A DNA stretch of 64,000 nucleotides from Vitellaria paradoxa (Eukaryota > Streptophyta > Magnoliopsida > Ericales > Sapotaceae): contig CM034242.1 in NCBI GenBank assembly GCA_019916065.1, positions 11,910,879 through 11,974,878 on the forward strand, in the 5' to 3' direction. Made by a program: the position numbers and the translations under genes. Below are positions 30,001 through 41,759 of this stretch, piece by piece. The stretch's first letter is position 1. The number at the start of each line of letters is the position of its first letter. The notes beneath the pieces were generated by a model. The model saw nothing but the letters and a program-made list of their open reading frames with translations. It made no database searches and had not been told where the DNA came from.

Positions 30001-32690
30001 GTTGAATAAAGCTGCAGTTCCTCCATAGCAAGCGTTGGTTGAATCAACACCTTCAATGTCAGTATTTCCGCTTTCCTGCTCATTTCACATAAGAAAAGAC
30101 AGCAGAATAAATACGTGACAACAGAATCTATAGGATTTGCTGAAGAACATGAAATAAAAAGCATCACAGGTGACAGCAAAGAAAAGGCAGGCAATCCAAA
30201 AATGGCCACTCAAATTAAAGTACTTCTTATGAAATAGTACAGGAACACACAAGAAAAGTAATCAGGAAACTGGACTTGGAACACATTCAATCAACTCAGG
30301 CTCAGCTCTAAGTAACTTCAGCCATTTAAAACAACCTCCTAAATGACATGTCCTACTTCTAAAGCTAAAACTTAGTAGTAAAAAACCAGTTGGTAATCCA
30401 AATTACACAATCTTGCACTCACAAGGCCTCAGCTAGCTGAGGCTCCATCAAACAGTCACAGCTCATGAATCCAATCACACAATTCAAATAAGAAATGTGA
30501 GAATTTGCAAGGAAAAGAGCAATACTATCATTCTGATAAGGATTGATACCTCAAATATTTGCATCAGGAAAGTCTTAATGGACTTGCTCTTGTCTATAAC
30601 AGTCTCACTGCCCACTTCAAGTCGACCAATTTGTTGTGGATCAACTCCATACTTCTCAAGGAGGGAAGTAACAGCTGTCAAACTGAAAACCGCAAAGTTA
30701 ACAGCAAGATCACATCCATGTAGAAAAACTAAAATATTTATTTTTGTTAACTGAAAGTTCAAAGGGCTTCTTACATTGATAGAAAGATAAATTATAAATA
30801 TATCCAAATGGTAAGTACGAAACGAATCAAAAGTTCCCTTTCATATTTACACTAGCTAAAGTGTGACACTATCTAAAGTAATACTGCTTAAATAATAGCA
30901 TTAATTTTAGACTGACGTGTATGGTAAGGCACAGATGGCAATTGAAAAGGAAAAGGTCATCGGCGCAGGTTCACATGCAACAAGAATCAATAATACTTTA
31001 TTACGTCAACTTGAATTAAAGACAATATTTAACAGCTTCTTTCACGTGAATCAGATTTTTAATAACTACGAAACCTTGAGGTAGGAACGTTGACAAAAAT
31101 GTTCAGTCTGCTAGTAGCTAAACTGAATAACAGAGCTTAATATAATAATTGATCTCAATTAACAAAAACAGGTCTTAAGATCCACTGAAAACAAATAAAC
31201 AAACAAACAAAAACAAAACCATGACAACAGTGAGAAGATCGAACTTTTCAAAAGTAAATCTTAAAATTTATTAAAATCATATCAAAAATTTATTAAAAGT
31301 CAAGCAGATCTTTGAGAAAATAAAGTTGTTCCCCTTTCAATTTAATGCAACGGAAAGCAGCCTCTCAAACAATATAGCACAATGAAATGATTATTACTTG
31401 CTTCTGAATATACCTCACATGCAAATGATCAAGCTCAGCAGCAAAATCGAACAATTCAATTCAGTAGCATTCATAAGTAATGCAATGATCAGATGGGAAG
31501 TCCAAACCTCATGGAGATGACATCTTCCACCTCTGTACAAAATGCCATACAATCTTGTCCAAGCCCAATTGTGTATTTGCCTTTGCTTGCCCCATCATGA
31601 GCCTCTAAAGCTTCCTATATAGCACAAATTGGTAATCAAACAAGAATTCCCACCCATGAAGTTAACTTAAATTGTTTATAACTTCAAACTATGTAGCTAA
31701 AAATAAAAATAAAACCATTCAACAAAGTAAACAACTGCAATACCATTTTTTTTTTTAATTTCAACTAGGAGATACGCAAATTAGAGTCAAATTTAAAATG
31801 ACTTATTACAAAAATAAATAAACAACGAGTAAATATATATCATGGGAAACATTAAATAAAAAAAATGGCTAATAAACTAAAAAAAAAACTGAAATTTATG
31901 CTCGTATATCCTTATACGGTAAACAATGAGCTTTGAAAGTGGGGACAGAGGTCACAAATAGACGGCAGACACAAATTCAAGTGTCCAACTGGACGTAAAT
32001 AAATTCTAGTAACATACCAGGGGCGGAGCCACACCCGTGGGCGGTCCGCCACACTAATTTCAGGGGAAAAAAAATATATTTTATCCGTGTTCATACACCT
32101 AAAAAAATTCCACAATTAGAAAAAATTTTACGTCACATCTAATAAAAATTTCGCACTTATCAAAAATTTTATTTAGAACATTAACAAAAATTTTACGCCA
32201 TAACAAGGAGTATTATTCCTAGCTCCGCCACTGAACATACAAGAACACCAAGAATCAACACCGCCAACGAAAACTTTTTTTTTTTTTCCGGTAAGTACCA
32301 CCGACGAAAACTTATGTGTCCATAAATCTTTACATACACATATGTAAATTTATTGATACAAATATTGGAAAACCGAAGGGCTTCACCGATACTTTTAGAA
32401 ATTAACGTAAAAATCTTATTTTCCACCTCATCTCAACTCCATCATTTCCATAGAAAAAAAAATGATAACAAAAAATAAAAATGTTTCAAATCTGCTACTT
32501 TGACTGAAGGCAAGATATAAGGGTGCCTCTGTGTGATGTTATGGAGAGAAAGAGAGAGAGAGCAGCGATGTTCATCGATTAATCAAAGAAGAAAACTCGA
32601 GAGATGAGATTTGTTTACCTGCTGGATGCAAGTAGGCGGAAAGTAAATTTCCATAGCGAGAATTCCAACATTTTTCGGCTGCGAAGCCAT
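27027..32690 (-). CDS. HMGS: Hydroxymethylglutaryl-CoA synthase (12 exons, 469 aa)
   Basis: Exons, 5' to 3' on the minus strand: 32619..32690, 31508..31614, 30550..30682, 29932..30075, 29430..29588, 28591..28664, 28360..28435, 28186..28241, 27988..28075, 27618..27758, 27386..27535 and 27027..27236. All are GT-AG, and the joined frame is 1410 nt without a break. The enzyme condenses acetyl-CoA with acetoacetyl-CoA to HMG-CoA, the step before HMG-CoA reductase in the cytosolic mevalonate pathway. Active-site residues are present: Glu82 (IGRLEVGSE), Cys120 ([12 protein letters not shown]) and His250 (FVFHSPYNK). Each is offset by +3 from the Brassica juncea numbering (79, 117, 247). Length fits plant HMGS (about 460-475 aa). 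The start [20 protein letters not shown] matches the family N-terminus. A two-residue deletion relative to Brassica near [11 protein letters not shown] is the only oddity. Confidence 0.96.
28478..28533. repeat. Compound (AAT)n/(CAG)n/(TAA)n microsatellite
   Basis: ATA/AAT repeats, then CAGCAGCAGCAG, then TAATAATAAT, within HMGS intron 6. Confidence 0.9.
32018..32233. mobile_element. hAT-type MITE in HMGS intron 1
   Basis: A 216-bp non-coding element. Left end CAGGGGCGGAGCCA; reverse complement of the right end CAGTGGCGGAGCTA (12 of 14 identical). The flanks duplicate AACATAC (32011..32017 and 32234..32240), with an eighth base mismatched (T/G), consistent with the 8-bp TSD of hAT transposons. 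It is internally AT-rich with repeated AAAATTTTA(C). It lies inside HMGS intron 1 (31615..32618). Confidence 0.82.
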
Positions 32691-32782
32691 TTCAGCTATC
32701 TGAGTTCAAATTCTCGAGAAACAAACAGATCGAAAGGACAACGGCTCTTCTCAGTAGCTCCTCTCCTACGTAGAGAAAAGAT

Positions 32783-32791
32783 ATTTATATA
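32783..32791 (-). promoter_or_regulatory. Proximal TATA box of HMGS
   Basis: TATATAAAT on the minus strand, about 93 bp upstream of the HMGS ATG. Confidence 0.55.
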
Positions 32792-32872
32792 TAGAGAAGG
32801 GAAGTGAGGGAGTCCTGCAAAATCGCCGAGAAGGAGAGAGGGGGTGTGAGAGGCTCACATGTTTCCGTTCGA

Positions 32873-32880
32873 TATATATA
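32873..32880 (-). promoter_or_regulatory. Distal TATA-like element of HMGS
   Basis: TATATATA on the minus strand about 183 bp upstream of the ATG. A CT-rich tract separates it from the proximal TATA. It may define a second transcription start. Confidence 0.4.
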
Positions 32881-33029
32881 AGCGAAGCACCGAGGTGCCC
32901 CACGAAGTCCTCCCTCAAATGCAGACTTCTTGAATTTACAGCCATGTGTCGCCACTTTTGGTCGGCCTTTTTCCTCTTTTTACACCTTCTGCCATTATTC
33001 GGTTCTGATTCACTAACTTTCAAATAAAA

Positions 33030-35478
33030 AAATAATAATAACAGTTTAGGTGGAATTATTCACACTCTACAAATAATTATTTGTGCTTCATTTTATTTTT
33101 TTCCTATTTTTGTAGCTAATTATTCTTATGAATGACATGAATGACATAATTGTTTTTCACAAAAAAAATTATAAATTTAAACAAACACCCTTAAATCTCC
33201 AAAAAAAAAATAGAAAAACATTTTTAAAGACTAAAATAAATTTTATTTATATTTACACTTTAATAATCATATAAAAATAAATTTTATTTTCTTTTCTTTC
33301 ATAATTTAATCAAATAAAAAAATTAGTTTCTTTTATTCCTTTTCTTTATAAATTTTTGTTACTTAACTTTTACGATCATTCTCCAGTCATCCAGTTATTT
33401 AATAAGATTTTATACAATTTTTTTAATTTTTATGAAGTAATAATTTATTTTAAAAATAATATAATAAAATGAAATGCAAAAAATAAATATTAATCTTAAA
33501 ATAAATAAATTATGAAAGATTTGTAAAAACTAAATAAATATCAAGGTGATAAAAATGATAAAATTTTGTAAATAAATTTAAATGAAATAAGTTATTTTCT
33601 TATTTAGTTAAGCTATAAAATAAAATTCTATATGATTGTTATAAACATAAATGAAAAAAATTCATTTTTAATCTTCCAAAATATCGTTTTCTTGCATAAA
33701 ATCTATGAACATGGAAATTAAGATAACTTGTGAATTAATTTAAATTTCTAATTATCCTTTTATTCCTACAAACTATTCTCACCAATCCTAAATTCAAAAA
33801 TGAAATGACTGATTTTTTTCTTACCATTTATGTACAGAAAATAATAAAACTAATAAAAAATATCTAACTAGGAAATTGAACAAACCCAAAAAATTAACTT
33901 TTAGTATACAAATAAATTTATCAAACAAATCATATGTATTTTTCTTTTGAAAATTTAATTAAAATTTTTTATTGCAACAAATATTTAAAAAAATTAGAAT
34001 TAGAATTTTTATCCTAGTAAAGTAATTCATTTGCATAAGTAATTTTTTTCAAAAATATTATATTGTAATCTTCTATCCATTTATCAAAATATCTAAGAAA
34101 AAATTGATAAGTTTCCTTTTGTATTTATTTTTTTAAAAATAATTTCTAGCAAAAAATAAAACTATTTATAAGATTATAATTATATCTTAAATTCAGTTTT
34201 TCTATAAGGACTTTTATGATATTATAAGTATGTAAAATATATGTGAAAAGAAATATGAGTAATTGTGTAATTTTAGTCAATAAAAAAATAAAGTGAAGTA
34301 GAAGAGTCTATTTGTAAAGTACAAATAGGCTCACCCTGATAATTTAACTAATTTTTTCTAAGTTTTTCTACCAAACAAAAATTAACTTTCTTTAATTTTT
34401 ATCAATTTTTATAAATTTTTACCAAGTACTCAACAGCTTACTAAAATAATATATGTCAAATTCTTGTGCAAAATTAGTAAAAATTTAAGTTGCCAAACCA
34501 CCTCTTCGTATAGAAAATTTTCTTTGGGATTGAATTGTTTGAATAAAAAAAGGGAGGTAATAAAAATGAGTGAGTGAAAAGGGAATATAGCAGTGGTCTT
34601 TATTGTTTAGTAGAAGAGAAAAGGGGGAGAAAGGAAATTGTTTTTTTCTTTTTAGTCCATCAATTTTTTCTCCCAATGTTAAAAGAAAAGAGAGAGAGAG
34701 AGAAAAGTGAAATTTTTTTAACAATGAGTTTCATAAATTATTTAATTATTTTTTTATATAAAAGAGGGCTAAATATGTCTTAGGCTGCGTTTGGTTTCAT
34801 TTTATCTTTTAGTTTTTGTTAATTTTTTTGATCTTATATAATTTTTTGGGCCAAAATTTAATTCTTTTTTTTAAAAGATATAACTTTCAAGCGTGCTAAT
34901 TGCATTCAAAAAAATAATAATAATAATAAGTAAAAAATTCACATTCATTTGGATAAAAAATAACTTTTTCATTATTTTTTTATTTAAATGGATAATTTTT
35001 ATCCAAACTTACGTGAATTTTTTGATTTTTTTTTTTTGTTACGAATGTGATTAACAAATTTAAAAGTTACAACTTGTAAAAAAATAAATAAATAAATTTT
35101 GCTAAAAAAGACCCATATAAGACAAAAAAATTAACCAAAAAACAGTTAAAAGGTAAAAGTGAAACTAAACAAATCTTTTTAGGTTTTTCACGCACACTCC
35201 CTCTCACAATGAAAAGTATTTTTTCAAGTATAAATAATTAAAAGTAAAGTGCATTTATTATTATTATATACAAAATTTTAATTACAACTTTATACACATA
35301 CATGTATATATTTCGAGTATTACTATCCTGTTAGAAAAATCTATTAGATAATTTTGTAATATGATTGGGCTCCTCTCCATTCCCCTATTGAAATTAATAT
35401 CTTTATTTTATTTAATGGAAAACCGACACCTCGTATATTTTATTACCCTTATATCATTACCGCAACGATCTAAAATAT
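33030..35478. other. AT-rich spacer beyond HMGS
   Basis: Very AT-rich, no gene recognised. Two blocks recur elsewhere: AAATTTGGACAAATACTCTTA-like text and A-rich sequence at about 33160..33300 echo KNAT7 intron 2 (about 5240..5420), and 34140..34320 echoes 5810..6000. This suggests an old dispersed repeat shared between the two places. Confidence 0.4.
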
Positions 35479-35481
35479 TTA

Positions 35482-35792
35482 GGTGATATTTTTGTGTTTT
35501 TTTAATTTTTGTTTTTTCTTTTCTATTTTAAGTTTATTTTTTATTTTACACTTTTGAAAATAAAGAAAACAACTTAATTTGTGTTTTTAAAACTTATTTT
35601 AGAAAATAGAAAATCCGTTTACACATGAAATAAAAAATAACAAAAAATAGTTTTGAGTATTTTTTAATTCAAAATGAGAAAAATCTCAAAATAAGAAAAA
35701 ACAAACCATCTTTTGTTTTTCTTATTTTGAAATTTTTAAAACATAAAATACAAAACAAAAAAACAAAACTAAGAAGTAAATCGAATACCACC
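35482..35792. mobile_element. PIF/Harbinger-like MITE, family B (copy 3)
   Basis: A 311-bp element. Left flank TTA (35479..35481), right flank TAA (35793..35795), an imperfect TWA duplication. Start GGTGATATTTTTG; end GAATACCACC. Internal sequence follows copies at 1817 and 21604. Confidence 0.65.
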
Positions 35793-35876
35793 TAAATTAT
35801 TTAAATTAATGGTTAATTGAATATTTATTTTAAACTACATAAATTTGATTATTTATTAAAAATTCAACATATTGTG

Positions 35877-36260
35877 GCTTAGGCTCAAAAACTATAAAAA
35901 AAAAAAGTACCAAAAGTTACATTTTGTAACTTTTGGTGTGTTTGGTAGAGTCACAATTTTTTTTACTTTTTTACTTTTACTTTGCTACAGTAAAAAACAA
36001 AAACAAAAGTTTTCCCAAATACATAAAAATTGTCACTTTCTTGCTCTACTACAGTAAAAAATTTACCAAACACACAAAAAGTTACCACTTTTTTACTTTG
36101 CTACAGAAAAAGTTTACCAAACACCTAAAAGATGCAAAAAAATACTAAAAATTACACTTTGTTCCACCAAACACATAAAAAATGTAACTAAAAAAACACA
36201 TAAAAAACTACAAAAAGTTAAAAATTTTTGCTTTTTTTTTCAACATCCAAATGGCCTCAT
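35877..36260. mobile_element. MITE family A-like repeat (diverged)
   Basis: Contains repeated GTGTTTGGTAGAGT, CTACAGTAAAAAA and CCAAACACAAAAAGTTAC-like phrases, and a left end with AGTACCAAAAGTTACATTTT. It matches the interior of the elements at 37181 and 59450 in inverted order. The ends are decayed. Confidence 0.5.
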
Positions 36261-37180
36261 AATTTAAAATGTATAAAATATTGGTTTCGAAGATGTAGCG
36301 TATCTTTGTCAAAACGATGTGACATAAGTCTATTACGTTAAATATAAGTTCATTAAAATATTATTTTTTCAAATTTATACCATTATCATATCATACGAGC
36401 GTAAAATTTTTAAAGTATTAATATTTGTCATATATTTCACCCATTTCTTTCTCCAACACTGAACACGATTGAAGTGCACTTTATAATTACAAAAAGGTCA
36501 ATGCCACGTCCAGCACTTTTTTATGCACTTTAATTACAAAATTATAATCGGTACGTCTAATACTCTAAAAAAAATTATTTTCCTTAACAACAGTCAAATA
36601 AAAGCATTTAGAAATCTGAAAAAATCAAAAAATTTCTATAAAATTTAAATTTTTTATTTATTGTGCAAATGCTGAATTTGTAACTTTTACAAATTTATAC
36701 TAATTTTTTACAATTCATAAAAAAAAAAATCTCATATTTTTTTTCTAAAGGTTAGAAAATATTAAAAAAATCTTATATTCTAATTCCACGATGGACTGGT
36801 CTTGAGATTTGCTTCCACGACAGACACCGTCCATTTTGTTTGTCACAGACAACATTTATTAATTAAAAAAAAAATCAGCAGTAGCTGCACGTGGACTGAT
36901 GTCGTCTATTCACATGGTTACTGTTAACAACTTTTTTTTTTTTTTTTTGGGTAATTGTTACTGTTAACAACTTTGCAAGAAATTGGGCACATAAATCATT
37001 TACACTCCGCTTAAACGTATTCTTCTCTCACAATTGATTTAATTTAAAAATAAAAAAATAATTTTATTTTATTTAATTTGATTCGATAAATAAAATTTTG
37101 TGTTTGTAACACATTTTGAATTTAAAAATTGAATTGATTTAATTTAAGAAAAATATCAAATTTGATCATACTAATAAGAA

Positions 37181-37541
37181 GAGCCCGTTTGACAGTTCAA
37201 AAAAAAAAAGAAGAAAAGCTCAACTTTTGGTAGTTTTTTGAGTGTTTTTTTACATTTTTTTTGTGTGTTTGGTTGAATAAAGTGTATTTTTTAACATTTT
37301 TTAGTAACTTTTGGGTATTTGATAAATTTTTTACTGTAACAAATAAAAAAAGTGACATTTTTTGTGTGTTTGGTATGTTTTTTACTATAGCAAATCAAAA
37401 AAGTGACAACTTTTTGTTTTACTTTTTACTGTACCAAATCAAAAAAGTGAAAAAATTTATAGTTTTACCAAACCCACCAAAAGTTACAAAATGTAACTTT
37501 TGGTTTTTTTTGGGCTAATTTTTGAGTTGCCAAACGGGCTC
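37181..37541. mobile_element. PIF/Harbinger-like MITE, family A (copy 1)
   Basis: A 361-bp element with terminal inverted repeats GAGCCCGTTTGACAGTTCAA (left) and GAGCCCGTTTGGCAACTCAA (right, reverse complement). The interior alternates TTTTTACTGTA(A/C)CAAAT with GTGTGTTTGGT. The flanking triplets GAA/AAA are not a clean TWA, so the duplication has decayed. Confidence 0.7.
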
Positions 37542-39198
37542 AAAGTAGAAAATATGGTAAATATAATATATATATATATATAATGATAAATTTATCCACT
37601 TAATTAGATGACTTAAAAAAATAATAATAAATTCTTATCAAATTTTATTATTTTAGATTGGATAATTAAATGATTTAGAAATCTTAAAATTTAAGTAATG
37701 AAATGAAATGAAATCAAACCTACAAAATTTTATTTTAATTTCAAATATAAGAATCCACCAGAATTCTCATTAAATGAAAATAAATCCCATTTCCAAGTGG
37801 AGAAAGTTTAATGACTTTGTGTGGGTTTGTACTGTTGAATTTAGTAAAAAAAAAATATATAGTTTTTTTAATTTATTCACATTAAAATTTTTAACTTTAT
37901 CTAATATTTTTCTCCAATTTTTATTAATTTTTTGAAACTTATAACAATTTTTTGTAACTTTTTTCAATTCCATTTAATTTTTTTATATTTTTTCAGTAAC
38001 ACATAAAAACTCAATAATTCAAAATTCACCTACTTTTTTTTATTTTTTGGCAAAAATTTAATATCTTCTTCTTCTTTTTCTACATCCTCGATAACTTTGA
38101 TTTTCAATATAATAGTAAAATGTATAACCAAAAAAAACCCAACAAAAGAACAAAAGAAAGTCTTCATTTTGACTTAAAAAAAAAGAATAATGAAAATATA
38201 TTTAAACATACACTAATATAATATTACCGAAACGGGCTTGAAATTTTAAAAAATTGCAATCAAATTTTTTTTCTAATTTTCATTTGGATGTAATTTTTTT
38301 CAACAATTTTGATTGCTTTTGTTAATCTTTACTTTTATTTTTTGAAAAAATATAATAAAGAAAAAAAAATTAACGGATAAGTCCACTAAAAATACTAAAA
38401 TAAAAATTTTCTAAGCATAATTATACGTATTAGAATTGAGGCGATTATTGTAGAAAATGTAACCATTATACTTTTAATTATTTTTTTTCAATATCAATTT
38501 GTTAATTTATGTCGATTTAACATTTAAATAAATGAAATAAATTATTTTTTATAAAAAATGTATATTCTGAAATTAATGTAAATTTTTTATTCGTGTCTTC
38601 TATAGGTCAAATTTGAGAATTTGATGTATGTTATTCATATTTTAAAAAGAAAATAAAGATAAAATTGAATATAAAATAAAATAAAAAACGACCTCTTAAT
38701 TGATTTTTAAAATTTAAAATAATTTTTATAATTATTTTAGAAAATATTAACAGCATACGTAAAAGACCTAAAATAAAAAACAAAAATCAAATTTTGGTAA
38801 AAATTATGGGGAAATGATGAAAAATGCCATAAAAACTTGAAAAAAAAATTAACTCGCAAACAAATATCAAAAGAGAAATAATATATTAAACACTTTGTAT
38901 CTATTAAAGCAGAATATTCGTACCATTTTTATTAATAAATTTATATTTTTTGAATAAGTAAAATAATGATAAAATTAAATTTTATTTTGTTAAAATATTT
39001 TATAATGATGAAATTAAATTGATATTTTTTTAATTACCAAAAAAAGAAATTGACTTTTTAAACAAGTAAATTTTGAAAAATAATTTATACTTAATTACCA
39101 AAAAAAAATTTAAAAAATAATTGATAGCTTCTTGAGAGTACATGTTCATTTCTATAGAAAAAGAATGGATGTATCATGCTTACCCTTTTTTTTTAAAT
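37542..39198. other. AT-rich spacer
   Basis: No gene or clear element recognised; a short (TA)n run lies at about 37565..37582. Confidence 0.4.
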
Positions 39199-39655
39199 AT
39201 TTATGTAATGACATTCATCTTAATATTTAAAAATTATACTTATTTTTATTATTTAAAATATTATTAATATTGACTACATTCTGTTAAATCAATGGTTAAA
39301 AGTTAACAAAAATTTCAAAATTACTAAAATTTTGGATATACATTCTCCTTTCACATTTTCGTTCATTTTCTTTACAAAAATTTTTAAAAATAAGTGAAAA
39401 ACAAGTAAAAACAAAAAATAAAATTTAGTATTTGCAAAGAAAACTACTGAATAGATGAGGTATAAGAGGTAGAATTATAAAGTGCCTAAAATTTCGATTA
39501 TTTGATATTTTTTTTTGTTAAATTTTAACGATTGATTTGAAGGAAGGAAATTAATGTCAATAATATTTTAAAATAAGAAAAATAATATAATTTTTAAATA
39601 TTAAGAAAAAATAAATGTAATTATCTAAAATTTAAGAAGATGCGGATGTAACTTT
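39199..39655. mobile_element. Diverged Mutator-like MITE
   Basis: The two arms are imperfect inverted repeats. The left has CTTAATATTTAAAAATTATA and AATCAATGGTTAAAAGTTAA; the reverse complement of the right has CTTAATATTTAAAAATTATA and AATCAATCGTTAAAATTTAA. The order of blocks matches the element at 10098..10586. Ends and TSD are blurred. Confidence 0.55.
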
Positions 39656-39719
39656 TTTTTTAATATTCTTTTTGTACAAAACATTTTAATTTAATTTTAT
39701 TATTATTATTTTTAAATTC

Positions 39720-41143
39720 AGTACGATGAACCACCGAGAGAAGGGATTCAGGAAAAGTCTGGTGCAACACATTGTCCAATGCATGAGATATGTAAAGTTT
39801 AACTGGTTATAACTCGTCATAATTAGTATAAATTTTTGTCATCACAAGTTATAATCAATATAAATTTTTATCATTATTACACTTATTAGATAATTTATTA
39901 TTATTTCAAAATCAACGATGCATAAGTATATCAAATGTATACCAGTACGCAAGCATACCGAACCTACCTCCTTCCCACGAGAGAAAGGCGGAGAGCTGGT
40001 GGGTCACTGCCCTGTCCTATCCACCACGACTCAGCTGTTGAACACTTTTTGAACCACACATGGGCATTAATTGCAAAGTATCATGTGATTTATGTCGGTT
40101 GTGTTTAGAATCGTATAAATTTAAATTAATTTATAAAAATTAATATCTTGAATTTTATATATTTTATATAGTGAATAAAAAATTTAAATTTTATAATTTT
40201 ATAATTTGTATTTATAAAAATTTATAACATTTTATATTTTTTTAATTTTACGTTATGTCAGGATACATTCTCATTCTTTATATTGACAAAATATAAAAAA
40301 ATAATTATATATATTTGTTTTGTTTTAAAATTTAATTGTGTACATAATTATTGCTTAATAGTGTCTCAAAATTAAATATTTTTTTTAATGTCTAGTGCAA
40401 CAAGAAAGGCGGTGCAAGGTGAGAGAGAAAGAGAGAGAAAATATAGAAAATAGTATATTGACATTAATTTAATATCAGTCTCGTAACATCTCGATCTGAA
40501 TCAGTTGATTAAAACTTAACAGTTTAAATATATTTATAAATTTTTAATTTAAAAAATACATAAATATAATTGAATTGTTAGATTTTAACTCAAGGTTTGA
40601 TGTCAAAATTAATGTTAGTCTTCCAAATTAAAATATGTAGCTGGGAAAAGAAATTAAGTTTGTTAACAAACATTCCATTTTACCTTTTTTTCAACTGGTG
40701 TACAGTATTAAATTAAAATAAATGGTTTGATTTCATTTGAGGGAAGGGGTTAGGGTGAAGGGGAGAAAGACATAAATAATAATAATAATAAATAAATAAA
40801 TAAATAAATAAAGAGGGATAAGAGATTGTAAAATTTCGGTGACATTAAAAAGAAATTTAAGAATTTTAGTAAGAGTAAAATAATAAATTTATTATTTTTC
40901 TTTAGATTTATTAGGAGAAAATTCAACAAGTGAGTGAATGTAATTTCTCATATCCCATAGAGAGACTTGTAATAAAATGAGACATTAAAGGAGGTTTAAG
41001 TAATTTACTGAATTTTACCTGAAATTTTATATCAAGACTTAGGTTTTTTATATCAAGACTAATTAATTTTTTTATTAGTTACTGCCTATCTTTTAATGAC
41101 TATTTTTTTCTATACTTTTATTATATTATCTAATTTTTAAGAA
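39720..41143. other. Spacer with decayed MITE
   Basis: About 40100..40240 resembles MITE family C (GTGTTTAGAATCGTATAAAT, then AAAAAATTTAAATTTTATAA). A mixed (AAT)n/(AAAT)n run lies at 40772..40812. No gene recognised. Confidence 0.4.
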
Positions 41144-41146
41144 TAA

Positions 41147-41488
41147 GGGGGCGTTTCGTAGCACAAATTTTAAGTATATTTTTAATAATTTTTAGTCAAA
41201 ATTACTAATTATAATTTTTGATGTGTTTGGTGAAACAAGTAGTAATTTTTTATAACTTTTAAGTGTTTGGTAAAATTTTGGCAATATTTTTAGCAACTTT
41301 TTAGTGTTTGATAAATTTTTAACACTTTTTAACAACTTTTGTGTGTTTGGTGAAACTTTTAGTAGCTTTTGAATGGAACAAATTATTGTAGCAAAGTAAA
41401 AAAATAGCAAAAATTAAAGTTTTTCCAAACGCTTATTTTGTAACTTTTGATAGATTTTTACACTTTTTTTTTACTGCCAAACGCCCCC
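41147..41488. mobile_element. PIF/Harbinger-like MITE, family A (342 bp)
   Basis: Flanked by TAA at 41144..41146 and 41489..41491. Left end GGGGGCGTTTCGTAG; reverse complement of the right end GGGGGCGTTTGGCAG. The interior holds repeated GTGTTTGGTGAAA, AACTTTT and AATTTTTAGC phrases. It has the same length as the copy at 59450..59791. No coding capacity. Confidence 0.8.
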
Positions 41489-41604
41489 TAAGATACTTAT
41501 TAAAGGGAAATGTATTAAAGGGAAACATTATAATTAATTAACAGCTCAGCTTGTGAATCGTTAAAAAAAAAAGAAAAAGAAAAAGGGAAGAAAAAGAAAC
41601 CATT

Positions 41605-41735
41605 ATGGGGTGTTTTGGAATTTTATAAAATGGTATAAAATTATAAAAGTAAATGTTTTGTAATTCATGCAGTGAGAAAAAAATTTAAATTTTATTATCT
41701 CGATATTCATATTTATAGAAATTTATAAAATTTTT
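41605..41735. mobile_element. MITE family C-like fragment
   Basis: GGGGTGTTTTGGAATTTTAT start, then TAATTCATGCAGTGAG and AAAAAATTTAAATTTTATTA, closely matching 46495..46662. The right end runs into a poly-T tract and is not defined. Confidence 0.5.
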
Positions 41736-41759
41736 TTTTTTTTTTTTTTCAGAGCTCCG

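Noticed and set aside
35872..37518. Several short ORFs rich in Phe, Lys and Thr
   Set aside because: Translate the A/T homopolymers and GTGTTTGGT phrases of MITE family A.
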